Assembly: GCA_030592015.1 (NCBI GenBank)
Contig: JAUUZY010000005.1
Span: forward strand, 1 to 64,000
DNA length: 64,000 bases
From: Candidatus Peregrinibacteria bacterium
Lineage (GTDB): Bacteria > Patescibacteriota > Gracilibacteria > UBA1369 > LOWO2-01-FULL-3
Direction: 5' to 3'
Position 1 is the stretch's first letter. Each line of letters starts with the position of its first letter. Positions 36,367-45,986 of this stretch are shown here, piece by piece. Both the position numbers and the translations under genes were made by a program. Under the pieces are notes generated by a model, which was not told where the DNA came from, ran no database searches, and worked only from the letters and a program-made list of their open reading frames with translations.

Positions 36367-38031
36367 ATGTCTCTACTTGGAAAAAAGTGGGTTATTTCCA
36401 ACAATGATCCCAAAAAATCAGCACTCGAAAAAATCCTCGAAAACAAAAAGGATATAAAGGCAAAAGAAATCAGTGAATTTTATGATCCATTCCTATTCTC
36501 CGATATGGAAAAGACGATAGACAGGATAAAAACTGCTATCAAAAACAAGGAAAGGGTAATGGTTTTTGGAGATTATGACGTGGACGGCATCACCGGAACG
36601 GCAATTTTGTTTCAAATTCTAAAAAAAATTGGAGCAGAGGTTTCATGTAGAATTCCACATAGAGTAAACGATGGGTATGGAATTTCTGACAAATTTATAG
36701 ATGAATTTATTGAGAAAGATATAAAATTGATAATTACTGTGGATTGTGGGATTTCCTGCAAGAAGCAAATCGATAAGGCAAACGCCGGGGGGATTGATAC
36801 GATTATTACAGACCACCACAATGTTCCAAAAGAGGCTCCGGAGTCCTTTGCAACTTTGCATCCAAAAGCCAAAGATTCAAAGTATCCTGACACGGAATTA
36901 ACCGGGGCAGGTGTGGCTTTAAAACTGGCACATGCGCTGATTTCAAGATTTCTACCGGAGGAGGAGCAGGAAGCTACGCTCAATTCACTCTTTGATCTTG
37001 CAGCCATGGGAACTGTGGCAGATTTGGGGAGATTGGAGGGAGAAAACAGATTGATTGTAAAGCATGGACTAAAAGTATTGGCAAACACTAAATGGGTTGG
37101 GATCAGGAAAATAATGGAAATAGCGGGAGTAAAAGAGGATGAAACTCCTACAACAGCTACAATCGGATTCAAAATCGGACCGAGAATAAATGCTGCAGGT
37201 AGAATTGGTAGCCCGTACACAGCTTTGTCATTGATACTTCAGGAAGAGCAAAATGAAAAAGTGATTTCGCTTGGAAAGAAGCTGGAGGACCTAAACCTAC
37301 GAAGAAGAGAGATAACGGAAACAGCCTTGAAAGAAGCGGAGGCTAGCATATCCGGCAAAGAGGATGCCTATATATTGATAAGCGAAAGTCCGGATTGGCA
37401 TGTTGGGATAGTTGGGCTGGTAGCAGGCAGACTAGTGGAAAAACACAGTAGACCAGCAATTATGATGCAGGATTTTGGAGATACATTGGTAGCATCAGCA
37501 AGAAGTCCAGAATTTTTTAACGTTATTGAGGCGATAAGCAGCTGCAAGGAGCTATTGGAGGGCTATGGAGGGCATAGTGGAGCTGCAGGATTCAGTATAA
37601 AAAAGGAAAACTTAGCTAAATTTAAGGAGAAAATCACTGAATTCGCAAAGGGGAAAATGGAGAATATGGACTTAAAACCAATACTGAAAATAGATTGTGA
37701 GATAGAGAAGGATGAAATAAATTTTGATTTACTCAACGCAATAGACGATCTTGCACCATTTGGCATAGCAAATCAAAAACCGATTTTGATTCTAAGTCAG
37801 ATAGAGCCACAGTTTATAGATCAAGTTGGAAAAGAAAAAAACCACTTATGTTTCAGTCTGGGAGCCGAGAAAAATGAGCTAAGAGTAATTGCATTCAATA
37901 TGGGGCATCTTGCGGAGCAGATCAGGGAGCATAAAAAGATAGATTTAGTATTCCAACTCAATCGTAACCTTTGGAACAATAAAGAATACTTGCAACTTCA
38001 GGCTCTAGACATCGGACTCAATGAGAAGTAA
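36367..38031 (+). CDS. recJ: Single-stranded-DNA-specific exonuclease RecJ
   Basis: RecJ degrades single-stranded DNA 5' to 3' in recombination and mismatch or base excision repair. The 554-residue protein has the DHH-family motifs FGDYDVDGITGTA, TVDCGIS, IITDHHN and GAGVALKLAHAL. The DHHA1 part is GYGGHSGAAGFSI, and a C-terminal OB-like domain follows. I set the start at ATG 36367, one base after the mazG stop, because the longer reading from 36313 overlaps mazG and adds only a Lys-rich tract. Confidence 0.95.
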   Translation: MSLLGKKWVISNNDPKKSALEKILENKKDIKAKEISEFYDPFLFSDMEKTIDRIKTAIKNKERVMVFGDYDVDGITGTAILFQILKKIGAEVSCRIPHRVNDGYGISDKFIDEFIEKDIKLIITVDCGISCKKQIDKANAGGIDTIITDHHNVPKEAPESFATLHPKAKDSKYPDTELTGAGVALKLAHALISRFLPEEEQEATLNSLFDLAAMGTVADLGRLEGENRLIVKHGLKVLANTKWVGIRKIMEIAGVKEDETPTTATIGFKIGPRINAAGRIGSPYTALSLILQEEQNEKVISLGKKLEDLNLRRREITETALKEAEASISGKEDAYILISESPDWHVGIVGLVAGRLVEKHSRPAIMMQDFGDTLVASARSPEFFNVIEAISSCKELLEGYGGHSGAAGFSIKKENLAKFKEKITEFAKGKMENMDLKPILKIDCEIEKDEINFDLLNAIDDLAPFGIANQKPILILSQIEPQFIDQVGKEKNHLCFSLGAEKNELRVIAFNMGHLAEQIREHKKIDLVFQLNRNLWNNKEYLQLQALDIGLNEK

Positions 38032-38055
38032 AATCTATAGGCAAAAATCATTACT

Positions 38056-39555
38056 ATGAAAAAGATAAAATATATATTGGCTGTAGTTTTAGTTGTTGCT
38101 TTGGGCATTCCCCAGGCTTCAGCACTTTCGACAGACGACTGGTACGCCTATAACGGAAGTTCAACTAAGCATAGTTTTTCTTTAAAATTCCCAACAGATT
38201 GGAAGGCTCACACTTTAGGGGATGATATACAGGCATTTGCACCAAGTGAACTTCACGATGATCTTTTATTTTATGTGCATGAATTTGAGGGGCAAACTTA
38301 CAGCCAGGCAATAAATTATTTTAAGGATGAGAGTACATCAGTGCTAGAGTCAAAGGATTTTGTTCTATCAAGCTCAGGTGAGGATTTGATAGCAAAAGGT
38401 GTGACCTACATAGATATTGGGACAGGGGAGGCATTCGCGAAGACCTTTGTTAAGAGGGGAAGTTTAATAATTGCAATAACTAAACCAACAAGTGATGAAT
38501 ATGGGGATATTATGGAAGGAATTTACAGTTCCTTTTCATTCACTGATAATTGGCATCAATATATAGACTTTAAAGAGAAGTATAGTTTTATTTTTCCGGA
38601 GAATTTAAAGTTAAACAATTTGAGTGATGGTGTAGAAATTTATGATGATGGTCAAATAGGAACTACAATATTTTCGATAATTAAGTATGAAAATTCATCG
38701 GCACAAGAATCAATGGAGCTTGCAGAAGGGTATAGTGAAAGTGCACAGGGGCAAGAGGAGGTGCTATTCCATGGAATAGAGGGGACATTCGATACAACTT
38801 ACACCAACGATGAAAAGGGGAAGAGTTCGAGCAAACTGATTATAGAAAAGGGAGAAAGTAGCTATGCATTAACTAATTTAAACATCGAAAGTAATTACCC
38901 TCATCTAAACTACTACGATCAATACATAGTTGAGACACTGGAAGGCTTTGAATTTTTTGATATAGAAGAGGCCTACCATAGTTATGCAAATTTTCCTGAT
39001 GTAAGAGATGATCATGTAAATGCAGTAGGAATTAATAATCTTACAAACGGTGGGGTAATAGCAGGATATCCTGATGGAACATTCAGACCTGACGGTGACA
39101 TCAATAGAGCTGAGCTTACCAAGATGATTGTTGCAACGGCAATGGTGCCGGAACTAAGTGAGTACAATAATTGTTTCCCTGATGTAAAAGAAGAATGGTT
39201 TGCACCATTTATATGCTATGCAAAGGATCAGGGCTGGGTGGAAGGGTATCCGGATGGGACTTTTAAGCCTGACAACAAAATAAACCGTGTAGAGTCTATA
39301 AAAATAATTTTGGAGGTATTGTTTAAGGATCAGCTGGATGAGTCGGAAGAATTGAAGGACAAAACGGCAGCGGACATAGATACAGAGGACTGGTACGGGA
39401 AATATTTCGTTTTTGCAGATAACAATCATCTATTGGACAAGCAGCATGTACTTCAAACCGATGATAGTTATTCATATTCTCCAGCTGGCAACATTTCCAG
39501 AAAGGAGGTAGCAGAAAGCATATACAGAAGCCTGCTCTTCTTGAAAATTCAGTAA
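38056..39555 (+). CDS. Secreted protein: two PsbP-like domains then SLH repeats
   Basis: This protein has 499 residues. A signal peptide (KYILAVVLVVALGIPQASA) leads into two related domains of about 130 residues. Each begins with a serine/phenylalanine-rich motif such as HSFSLKFPTDWKAH or KYSFIFPENLKL, resembling PsbP/Mog1-type folds. The C-terminal third has SLH repeats (VIAGYPDGTFRPDGDINRAELTKMI, in parts, then WVEGYPDGTFKPDNKINRVES and a weaker third), which normally bind pyruvylated wall polymer. It follows recJ by 24 bases. The SLH protein at 43205-44512 has the same parts in the opposite order. Confidence 0.9.
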   Translation: MKKIKYILAVVLVVALGIPQASALSTDDWYAYNGSSTKHSFSLKFPTDWKAHTLGDDIQAFAPSELHDDLLFYVHEFEGQTYSQAINYFKDESTSVLESKDFVLSSSGEDLIAKGVTYIDIGTGEAFAKTFVKRGSLIIAITKPTSDEYGDIMEGIYSSFSFTDNWHQYIDFKEKYSFIFPENLKLNNLSDGVEIYDDGQIGTTIFSIIKYENSSAQESMELAEGYSESAQGQEEVLFHGIEGTFDTTYTNDEKGKSSSKLIIEKGESSYALTNLNIESNYPHLNYYDQYIVETLEGFEFFDIEEAYHSYANFPDVRDDHVNAVGINNLTNGGVIAGYPDGTFRPDGDINRAELTKMIVATAMVPELSEYNNCFPDVKEEWFAPFICYAKDQGWVEGYPDGTFKPDNKINRVESIKIILEVLFKDQLDESEELKDKTAADIDTEDWYGKYFVFADNNHLLDKQHVLQTDDSYSYSPAGNISRKEVAESIYRSLLFLKIQ

Positions 39556-39625
39556 GAAAAGGAAAAATACGTATACAAAGCCCATAAAATTGATATACTT
39601 AGGTCTTGTTTGATATACAAGAGGC

Positions 39626-39654
39626 TTGACATATCCATGGAATTGTTTTACAAT
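39626..39654 (+). promoter_or_regulatory. Promoter of the DHH phosphoesterase gene
   Basis: A perfect TTGACA (39626-39631), a 17-base spacer and TACAAT (39649-39654) form one of the best sigma-70-type promoters in the window. The predicted start is near 39661, with a 29-base leader. A TTGATATAC sequence occurs twice just upstream (about 39590 and 39609). Confidence 0.85.
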
Positions 39655-39689
39655 ACATAGATACATTAAAACCCGTATCTGTTAAAACT

Positions 39690-41045
39690 ATGCAGAATAA
39701 TACTGAAAGACAGGTCCTAGATCTAATAAAGCGCAAAGAGCGAATATTAGTTTTGCCATCATCGCCAGTCGATGGAGATTCAATAGGAACGGCATTAGCG
39801 TTGTATCTTGCACTTAAAAAATTGGGAAAAGAGGCTACAGTAGTATGTAGTGAAGCAATTCCTGATTTACTGCAATTTTTGCCAAGTACAAAGGTGGTTG
39901 GCAAAAAAGTATCGTCTTCCAATGATTTTATCGTAACTCTCGATTGCAAGAACGCAAAAGTAGAGAATATAAAGAGTTTTGTTGAGAACAACAAAATAAA
40001 TATTGTAATCAGTCCACTAGAAGGACGGTTTTCAGAGGATGATATAAGCTTTAATAAAGGAGAGGTGAGTTATGATTTGATAATAACAGTAGATACGGCG
40101 GACTTAAGCCAGCTAAAGAGCATTTATGAAAACAACATCGAGATGTTTCATCAAATACCTGTCATAAATATTGATCATCATATTTCCAATGCTCATTTCG
40201 GAAAAGTGAATTATATTGATATTATGGCATCTTCTACGGCAGAATTGCTTCTTCCAATTCTTGAAAAATTGGCCAATGAAGAGGAGATTGATCTAATTGA
40301 CGAGGACATTGCTACACTTTTATTGACCGGAATAATTACTGACACAGGTAGTTTTCAGAACGCAAACACGACTCCAAAGTCTTTTGCAGTATCAGCTCAG
40401 TTAATTTCATATGGAGCGAGACAGCAAGAAATTATTCAGCATGTTTATAAAACCAAGCAGCTGAGTCAGTTAAAGCTGTGGGGAAGGGTATTGTCAAAAA
40501 TACAAACCGACAAAGAATATAGAATTGTATGGTCTTCTGTAAGCCAACAGGATTTCCGAGATACGGAGAGTACAGAGGATGAAACCGGGGACATAATCGA
40601 CGAATTAATGACAAATGCTCCGGGAGCTGAAGTAATTCTTTTACTGAAAGAGAGAAAAAATAATATAGTTTCAGTAAGCATACGAACAACGACATCAGCT
40701 ATTGATGGTTCAAAGATTGCTGAACACTTTGGTGGGGGAGGGCACACACAAGCGGCAGGATTCTCATTTTCCGACCTAAGCCTAATGAATGCAGAGCACC
40801 AGATAATTGAGTACGTTCGAAAAATACAATCACAAAGACTTGGAGTTAATACGGAATCAGAAGAAATCGATCCAATAATTGACGTGGAAGGGCTAATGAA
40901 CAAGGCCGAGGAAACACAAAAGGCAATGGACTCAATTGAAAAGATAAAAACAAAGAAAACAAAAAAGAAAAAGAAGACACTAGATCTAAAAACTTCTTCA
41001 GGACCAAAGGAGTCAGAAGAAACTATCTATAAATTCGAAGACTAA
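39690..41045 (+). CDS. DHH/DHHA1 phosphoesterase, NrnA/GdpP-like
   Basis: This protein probably degrades short oligonucleotides, pAp or a cyclic dinucleotide; the sequence alone does not decide. The 451-residue product has the DHH motifs PVDGDSIGTALAL, TVDTADL, NIDHHISNAHFG and GIITDTGSFQNANTT. The DHHA1 motif is GGGGHTQAAGFS. The last 60 residues are a Lys-rich tail (KTKKTKKKKK) not usual in NrnA. There is no PAS or GGDEF domain, so it is not a full GdpP. The stop codon overlaps that of the convergent yebC. Confidence 0.88.
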   Translation: MQNNTERQVLDLIKRKERILVLPSSPVDGDSIGTALALYLALKKLGKEATVVCSEAIPDLLQFLPSTKVVGKKVSSSNDFIVTLDCKNAKVENIKSFVENNKINIVISPLEGRFSEDDISFNKGEVSYDLIITVDTADLSQLKSIYENNIEMFHQIPVINIDHHISNAHFGKVNYIDIMASSTAELLLPILEKLANEEEIDLIDEDIATLLLTGIITDTGSFQNANTTPKSFAVSAQLISYGARQQEIIQHVYKTKQLSQLKLWGRVLSKIQTDKEYRIVWSSVSQQDFRDTESTEDETGDIIDELMTNAPGAEVILLLKERKNNIVSVSIRTTTSAIDGSKIAEHFGGGGHTQAAGFSFSDLSLMNAEHQIIEYVRKIQSQRLGVNTESEEIDPIIDVEGLMNKAEETQKAMDSIEKIKTKKTKKKKKTLDLKTSSGPKESEETIYKFED

Positions 41046-41794
41046 GTCAGAGACTCCATGACTTCATCTGGAATATCAAAGTTGCTATAAACATTGGCAA
41101 CATCTTCATCATCTTCCAGAGCATCCACAAGCTTCAAGACCTTTTTAGCATCTTCAGCAGTCTCGATTTTCACATCTTCCTTAGGCAAATAGGAGATTTC
41201 AGCCTTCTCAATCACAAAGCCAGATTTTTCCAAATTATCCCTAACCTTCATCAAGTCAGTAGGTCCTGTAATTATTTCAAAATCATTTCCATCTATAGTT
41301 AAATCCTCAGCACCAGCATCTATCACTTCAAGCTCTGCCTCTTCCTTGTCTTTCCCCTCAGCCTTTGCAAGAATCACTCCCTTCCTCTCAAACATCCATC
41401 CCACAGACCCAGCTGATCCCATATTTCCACCATTCTTTGTAAGAGCCATCTTTACTCCTGTAACTGAACGATTTTTATTATCAGTAATAACTTGAACATA
41501 AAAAGCAGTCCCACAAGGGCCGAAGCCTTCATACATGATAGTAGACAAGATCAGTGCATCCTTCCCCGCACCGGTTCCCTTTTTTATAGCCTTATCAATA
41601 TTTGCATTAGGAACATTATCCGCCTTTGCATTTGCAATAGCCGTACGAAGAGTTGCATTCATACTTGGGTCACCACCGCCATCACGAGCGATAATGGTAA
41701 TGATTTTTGCATGCTTAGTAAATATCTTTCCTCGTTTTGCATCTAAAGCCCCTTTCTTATGTTTAATCGAGGCCCATTTTGAATGTCCTGACAT
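41042..41794 (-). CDS. yebC: YebC/PmpR-family protein (TACO1 family)
   Basis: Members act as transcription regulators or, in recent work on the family, ease translation through proline stretches. The 250-residue protein is complete: MSGHSKWASIKHKKGALDAKRGK start, then FTKHAKIITIIARDGGGDP and NPxx-type linker regions, and an acidic C-terminal domain. The giant protein nearby has many proline-rich segments, so a translation role would suit this genome (inference). It starts 6 bases after malic enzyme. Its TAG stop overlaps the TAA of the convergent DHH gene by three bases. Confidence 0.96.
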   Translation of the reverse strand: MSGHSKWASIKHKKGALDAKRGKIFTKHAKIITIIARDGGGDPSMNATLRTAIANAKADNVPNANIDKAIKKGTGAGKDALILSTIMYEGFGPCGTAFYVQVITDNKNRSVTGVKMALTKNGGNMGSAGSVGWMFERKGVILAKAEGKDKEEAELEVIDAGAEDLTIDGNDFEIITGPTDLMKVRDNLEKSGFVIEKAEISYLPKEDVKIETAEDAKKVLKLVDALEDDEDVANVYSNFDIPDEVMESLT

Positions 41795-41800
41795 ATGATT

Positions 41801-42946
41801 TTAGTTAACATTTTTTACAGCTTCAGCAATGGTGTCAGCAACTCCAGGGTCAAACACTCCGGGAATGATTTTTTCCGGAACCGGATTCTCAACCATAGCC
41901 GCCAAAGCCTCTGCAGCAGCAAGCTTCATCTCTGTTGTAATTTCTCTTTTTCTATTCTCTAACACACCTTTAAAAATTCCAGGGAAAACCAGCACATTAT
42001 TAATTTGATTTGGGAAATCTGACCTCCCGGTTGCGATAACCTTAGCACCACCAGCCTTGGCTTCGTCAGGCATAATTTCAGGGTCAGGGTTGGACATAGC
42101 AAAAATAATCGCATCATCAGCCATAGACTTAACCATTTCTCTATTAAGCAGATTTGGCTTTGATACACCGATAAAAGCATCTGCCCCTTTCAAAGCATTC
42201 TCTATTCCTCCTTCTAATTTATGTTTGTTAGTTACTTTAGAAATTTCCTCCTTATATGGATTTAGCCCTTCTCTTCCCTCATAAATTAGCCCCTTACTAT
42301 CCTGCAAAATAATATCCCCAAAACCATATGCAAAAAGAAGTTTTGTAATGGCCATACCGGCAGCTCCGGCACCACTAATCACAACTTTTGCACTAGCTGC
42401 ATCCTTCCCCACAACTTTCAAAGCATTGATAAGACCGGCAAGACATACAATTGCAGTCCCGTGCTGATCATCGTGAAAAATAGGAATATCAAGCTCCGCT
42501 ATAAGCCTCTCTTCAATTTCAAAACACTTAGGTGCCTTTATGTCTTCCAAATTAATTCCACCAAAAGATGGAGCAATAGCCTTAACAATATTTACAATCT
42601 CATCCGTATCCTCCGTATCCAAGCAAATTGGCACAGCATCTATATTTCCAAAGGCTTTAAAAAGAGCAGCTTTTCCCTCCATAACAGGTAAACCCGCAAG
42701 AGCACCAATATTCCCCAATCCCAAAACAGCAGTTCCATCAGTAACTACAGCTATAGTGTGTCCCTTAGAAGTATAGTCATAAGCAAGTTCCTTATCCTTT
42801 TGGATCTCTCTACATGGTTCAGCAACTCCTGGCGTATAAAACAAGCTTAGGTCCTTCGAATTCTCAAGCGGAACCGTAGACACAACTTCAAGTTTACCTC
42901 TATATTTCTTGTGTGCTTCTAAAGCCTCTTTTTTCAGATCATCCAT
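41801..42946 (-). CDS. NAD(P)-dependent malic enzyme
   Basis: The enzyme oxidatively decarboxylates malate to pyruvate with reduction of NAD or NADP. The 381-residue protein is the short bacterial type. It has the N-terminal SLFYTPGVAEPCREI, the metal site HDDQHGTAIV, the nucleotide-binding VVISGAGAAGMAI and the late FAMSNPDPEI. The cofactor cannot be decided from sequence by eye. There is no C-terminal phosphotransacetylase domain. It is the only obvious central-metabolism gene in the window and lies within an otherwise translational/envelope gene run. Confidence 0.95.
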   Translation of the reverse strand: MDDLKKEALEAHKKYRGKLEVVSTVPLENSKDLSLFYTPGVAEPCREIQKDKELAYDYTSKGHTIAVVTDGTAVLGLGNIGALAGLPVMEGKAALFKAFGNIDAVPICLDTEDTDEIVNIVKAIAPSFGGINLEDIKAPKCFEIEERLIAELDIPIFHDDQHGTAIVCLAGLINALKVVGKDAASAKVVISGAGAAGMAITKLLFAYGFGDIILQDSKGLIYEGREGLNPYKEEISKVTNKHKLEGGIENALKGADAFIGVSKPNLLNREMVKSMADDAIIFAMSNPDPEIMPDEAKAGGAKVIATGRSDFPNQINNVLVFPGIFKGVLENRKREITTEMKLAAAEALAAMVENPVPEKIIPGVFDPGVADTIAEAVKNVN

Positions 42947-42954
42947 TTTAGGGT

Positions 42955-43194
42955 CTATTGGTTAGGTGGGGGATAGCTTGGAAATGGAACAGAGGGAGGT
43001 CCAGTCGGTCCATCCGTTCCTACAGGATCCACCATAACAGTTCCATCAAGATTTTCAACAATTATATAGTCCAAGTTTTCAGGACTAGTCCTGAGTGAGG
43101 AATATACAATTGCCCCGATCACTACAGCCAAAGTAATAAGCGCAGCTATCACTGTAGTAAAATATTTTTTTTCGTCCCCTTTTTTATATGCCAT
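42955..43194 (-). CDS. Small single-pass membrane protein
   Basis: The 79-residue product has a Lys-rich cytoplasmic start (MAYKKGDEKKYF), one membrane helix (TVIAALITLAVVIGAIVYSS) and a short outer part ending in a Pro/Gly-rich tail (GPTGPPSVPFPSYPPPNQ). No family is recognised. Gaps of 10 bases to the SLH gene and 8 bases to malic enzyme place it in the same operon. Confidence 0.8.
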   Translation of the reverse strand: MAYKKGDEKKYFTTVIAALITLAVVIGAIVYSSLRTSPENLDYIIVENLDGTVMVDPVGTDGPTGPPSVPFPSYPPPNQ

Positions 43195-43204
43195 AAGTTT
43201 TTGG

Positions 43205-44512
43205 TTAAAATGCAGATGTTCTTCCTTCCCTAGTGTCCAAAATTAAATCAGCTGCACGTTCATATTTAAAAGTGTAATCAACACTGTCACTATAATAGTA
43301 ATCTACAGGCCCTGTGCCAACACCAATTGTATCAGTTTCGATAATAACTTTGTCAGGTAGAGAATTCAGGAGCTGCATGCCTTTATTCGCAATCAGAACA
43401 TTGGCAAAAATATTGCTCAAAACATCTTCATAATCATCAAAACCCGAAACCTCCCTATATTCAAAGGTGCTGAGCATAGCTTTTATAAACCTAGGCAACT
43501 GATAGCCCAAAACCCCCTCACCATACTCGGTATAAATAGCTACAATCCTTCCATCATCCAAGTAAACATACCAATCCACAATCCTTTGCTCAGGATAAAG
43601 AACCTCTATAGCAGGCAAGCTACCCAAATTGAATTCAGTATACTGCGCACCTGGAAAAGCATTCTTCAAAGTTGAAAAATAACTGTTTTTACTCACACCC
43701 GAATCATTATTATCAAGAGATACAACAACTTTTGCTGAATTTGGGTAAGTCCTCACAGCAGAAAACTGAAGTAAGTCATCATTCGCTTTATAAAAAATAA
43801 TCTCAGAGCCATTGTCCACAATCTGCCAACTACCGTCATATTTAATTTTAAACGGAATTGTATTATTGTGAAAGGATGACCAGTTTGTATGCAATGGGAA
43901 CGCTGTTTCTCCAGTATTTTTCACTATGATCATTCTATAAATAATTTCTGCAAAAGCCGCACGTGTCATATCTTTATTGGCACTGATTTCTCCAGCATCA
44001 TCAGCCAAAATAACATTATGTTCCCGCGCATAATAAGCAAAAGGGGCATACCAAGAATCCATAGGAGCATCCAAGAAAACATCGCTATCTACCGAATCCG
44101 GAATAGAAGCATCAGCCGCAATAGAAATGATTTTCAAAGTCTCAGCCATATTTACAGGATCACCGGGCTTGAAATATCCACTATCGTAGCCTTGAACCAG
44201 ACCGGCTTCATATCCACCCATTACAAAAGGAAAAAACCATTGATCAGTTGTGACATCAGGAAAAATCTTATCAAAACTCCCCTCATGATCAACTCCAAAG
44301 GCTCCAACGATAATTTTCACCGCTTCAGCCCTGTTTACCAAATCATTCGGCCTGAAAGTGCCATCATCGTAGCCATTGATAATATTGTTTGCCTCTAGAT
44401 ATTGAATAGCTCCAAAATTGGCATGATCCTCAGCTACATCCGGGAAAGAGCCAGCAAAAGCAGATGGAATCAGTAAAATAAATACTGCAACAAATTGAAG
44501 AAACCTTTTCAT
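43205..44512 (-). CDS. Secreted protein: three SLH repeats then a PsbP-like domain
   Basis: The product is 435 residues from ATG 44512. The GTG at 44527 would put five extra hydrophobic residues before a normal signal peptide (MKRFLQFVAVFILLIPSAFA). Three SLH repeats follow (FPDVAEDHANFGAIQYLEAN, FPDVTTDQWFFPFV, FLDAPMDSWYAPFAY). The rest resembles a PsbP/Mog1-type domain (PFKIKYDGSWQIVDNGSEII) plus a C-terminal part. It would be held on the wall by its SLH end. The reversed arrangement occurs in the protein at 38056-39555. Confidence 0.9.
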   Translation of the reverse strand: MKRFLQFVAVFILLIPSAFAGSFPDVAEDHANFGAIQYLEANNIINGYDDGTFRPNDLVNRAEAVKIIVGAFGVDHEGSFDKIFPDVTTDQWFFPFVMGGYEAGLVQGYDSGYFKPGDPVNMAETLKIISIAADASIPDSVDSDVFLDAPMDSWYAPFAYYAREHNVILADDAGEISANKDMTRAAFAEIIYRMIIVKNTGETAFPLHTNWSSFHNNTIPFKIKYDGSWQIVDNGSEIIFYKANDDLLQFSAVRTYPNSAKVVVSLDNNDSGVSKNSYFSTLKNAFPGAQYTEFNLGSLPAIEVLYPEQRIVDWYVYLDDGRIVAIYTEYGEGVLGYQLPRFIKAMLSTFEYREVSGFDDYEDVLSNIFANVLIANKGMQLLNSLPDKVIIETDTIGVGTGPVDYYYSDSVDYTFKYERAADLILDTREGRTSAF

Positions 44513-44535
44513 AAGAATGATAATCACTTTTTACC

Positions 44536-44544
44536 AATATAGCA
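44536..44544 (-). promoter_or_regulatory. Extended -10 promoter before the second SLH gene
   Basis: On the minus strand TGC precedes TATATT (44541-44536) in the hisS-SLH gap. The -35 region (TTATTC, 17 bases away) is poor. The predicted start near 44529 leaves a 17-base leader. Confidence 0.5.
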
Positions 44545-44554
44545 CAAAAGGAAT

Positions 44555-45904
44555 TTACGAATAAAGCAGTTCTCCCGGAGAATACTTATCAAGATTTTCT
44601 TCTCCTATAAGTTCTACCAATCTTTCTGGGACATCTTCCATATCAAGAGTTTCCTGGATTCCAATTTCCATATCCCTAATAATGGCAGTTCCCTCTCGAA
44701 CTTCAGTAATACCGATCAGTACAGTGTATGGCACCTTGAATTTATCAGCGAGTCTAAGTTGAACATTGATGGACCCTTTACCAAGAGCTCCCATAGTCTT
44801 TAATCCGCTATCTCTCAGCCTATCAATAAGACCAAGACATTTTTTCTTTGCTTCATTTCCAAGTTGTGCAACAAAAACATGCAGGGTGTCCTTTGAAGGC
44901 ACTCGTATTCTTTCTCGTTTCATATTTGCAATAATTCTCTCAATTCCAGCAGCATAACCAACAGCCGGAGTAGGCTGACCTCCCATCAGTTCAAGTAGGC
45001 CATCATATCGACCACCACCACCGATTGCATTCTGAGAACCATTATCCTTATCCCAAAATTCAAATACTGTCTTTGTATAATAATCCAATCCTCTAATAAG
45101 CTTTGGATTTTCTGTATATTCGATTCCAATTTCATCCAGATACCCTACTAATTCCTCATGATATTCAACAGACTCTTTATCAAGATAATCCCTCATGACA
45201 GGAGCCAATTGAGCAAGAATAACACAATCTTCCTCCTTACAATCCAAAAGACGAAGAGGGTTTTTGTCTAGTCTAACTTTACAGCTATCACATAGAGATC
45301 TTTCCTTTCCTGCATAGTAGTCCTGAAGTATTCCCATATATTCTTTACGAGCCTCCGGAGTACCAATAGTGTTTAATTGTAGTGATAAAATCCCGCTAAT
45401 ACCAAGATCCTCATTGATCTTGCTAGCTAACTGAATTATCTGAGCATCAAGAGCAGGATCGCTCTCTCCAATAACCTCAAATCCAAACTGCCAAAATTGT
45501 CTGTATCGACCTTTTTGCGGTCTGTCATATCGGAAATGTGGCTCAATATAATACAAAAGAACCGGCTGAGGTAATTCCTGCATACCATGTTGAATGAATG
45601 CACGTACAACACCTGCAGTCCCTTCCGGTTTTAGTGTAAGACTTCGTCCTTTTCTATCCTCAAAAGTATACATCTCCTTTGACACAATATCCGAAGTATC
45701 ACCGATACTTCTCTTGAATACATCTGTAGCCTCAAAAATAGGTGTGCTTATACGTCTAAAACCAGCTTGTCTTGCCCTATGTCTAATAACCTTCTTTATA
45801 AATGTGTGATACTCGTGATCCATTGGGAGAATATCGTGAACCCCCCTTGGACTTCTAAAAGCCTCTATTTTCTTCTCCTCTGATTTTTCTTCCTTTTCAG
45901 CCAT
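44555..45904 (-). CDS. hisS: histidyl-tRNA synthetase
   Basis: HisRS charges tRNA-His. The 449-residue class II enzyme has a motif 1 region (FRRISTPIFEATDVFKRSIG), motif 2 (FRYDRPQKGRYRQFWQFGFE), the histidine-specific RGLDYYTKTVFEF and GGGGRYDGL, motif 3 (AVGYAAGIERI) and an anticodon-binding C-terminal domain. A CDSC...C region near residue 205 may bind a metal. The first 15 residues are an extra Glu/Lys-rich tail. It has its own promoter downstream of tsaD. Confidence 0.97.
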   Translation of the reverse strand: MAEKEEKSEEKKIEAFRSPRGVHDILPMDHEYHTFIKKVIRHRARQAGFRRISTPIFEATDVFKRSIGDTSDIVSKEMYTFEDRKGRSLTLKPEGTAGVVRAFIQHGMQELPQPVLLYYIEPHFRYDRPQKGRYRQFWQFGFEVIGESDPALDAQIIQLASKINEDLGISGILSLQLNTIGTPEARKEYMGILQDYYAGKERSLCDSCKVRLDKNPLRLLDCKEEDCVILAQLAPVMRDYLDKESVEYHEELVGYLDEIGIEYTENPKLIRGLDYYTKTVFEFWDKDNGSQNAIGGGGRYDGLLELMGGQPTPAVGYAAGIERIIANMKRERIRVPSKDTLHVFVAQLGNEAKKKCLGLIDRLRDSGLKTMGALGKGSINVQLRLADKFKVPYTVLIGITEVREGTAIIRDMEIGIQETLDMEDVPERLVELIGEENLDKYSPGELLYS

Positions 45905-45948
45905 ATATAGTGAGCCTTATTAATTAATTGCGAGCAGGTACGAAAGTT

Positions 45949-45976
45949 ATTCTACCAGCTTTTTTAAGTTTTTCAA
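45949..45976 (-). promoter_or_regulatory. hisS promoter
   Basis: On the minus strand TTGAAA (45976-45971), 16 bases, TAGAAT (45954-45949) preceded by TGG. The start is near 45942, with a leader of about 38 bases. Confidence 0.65.
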
Positions 45977-45986
45977 GTCGAAAACA

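Noticed and set aside
36612-37220. Minus-strand open frame of 202 residues
   Set aside because: It is antisense to the conserved recJ catalytic region.
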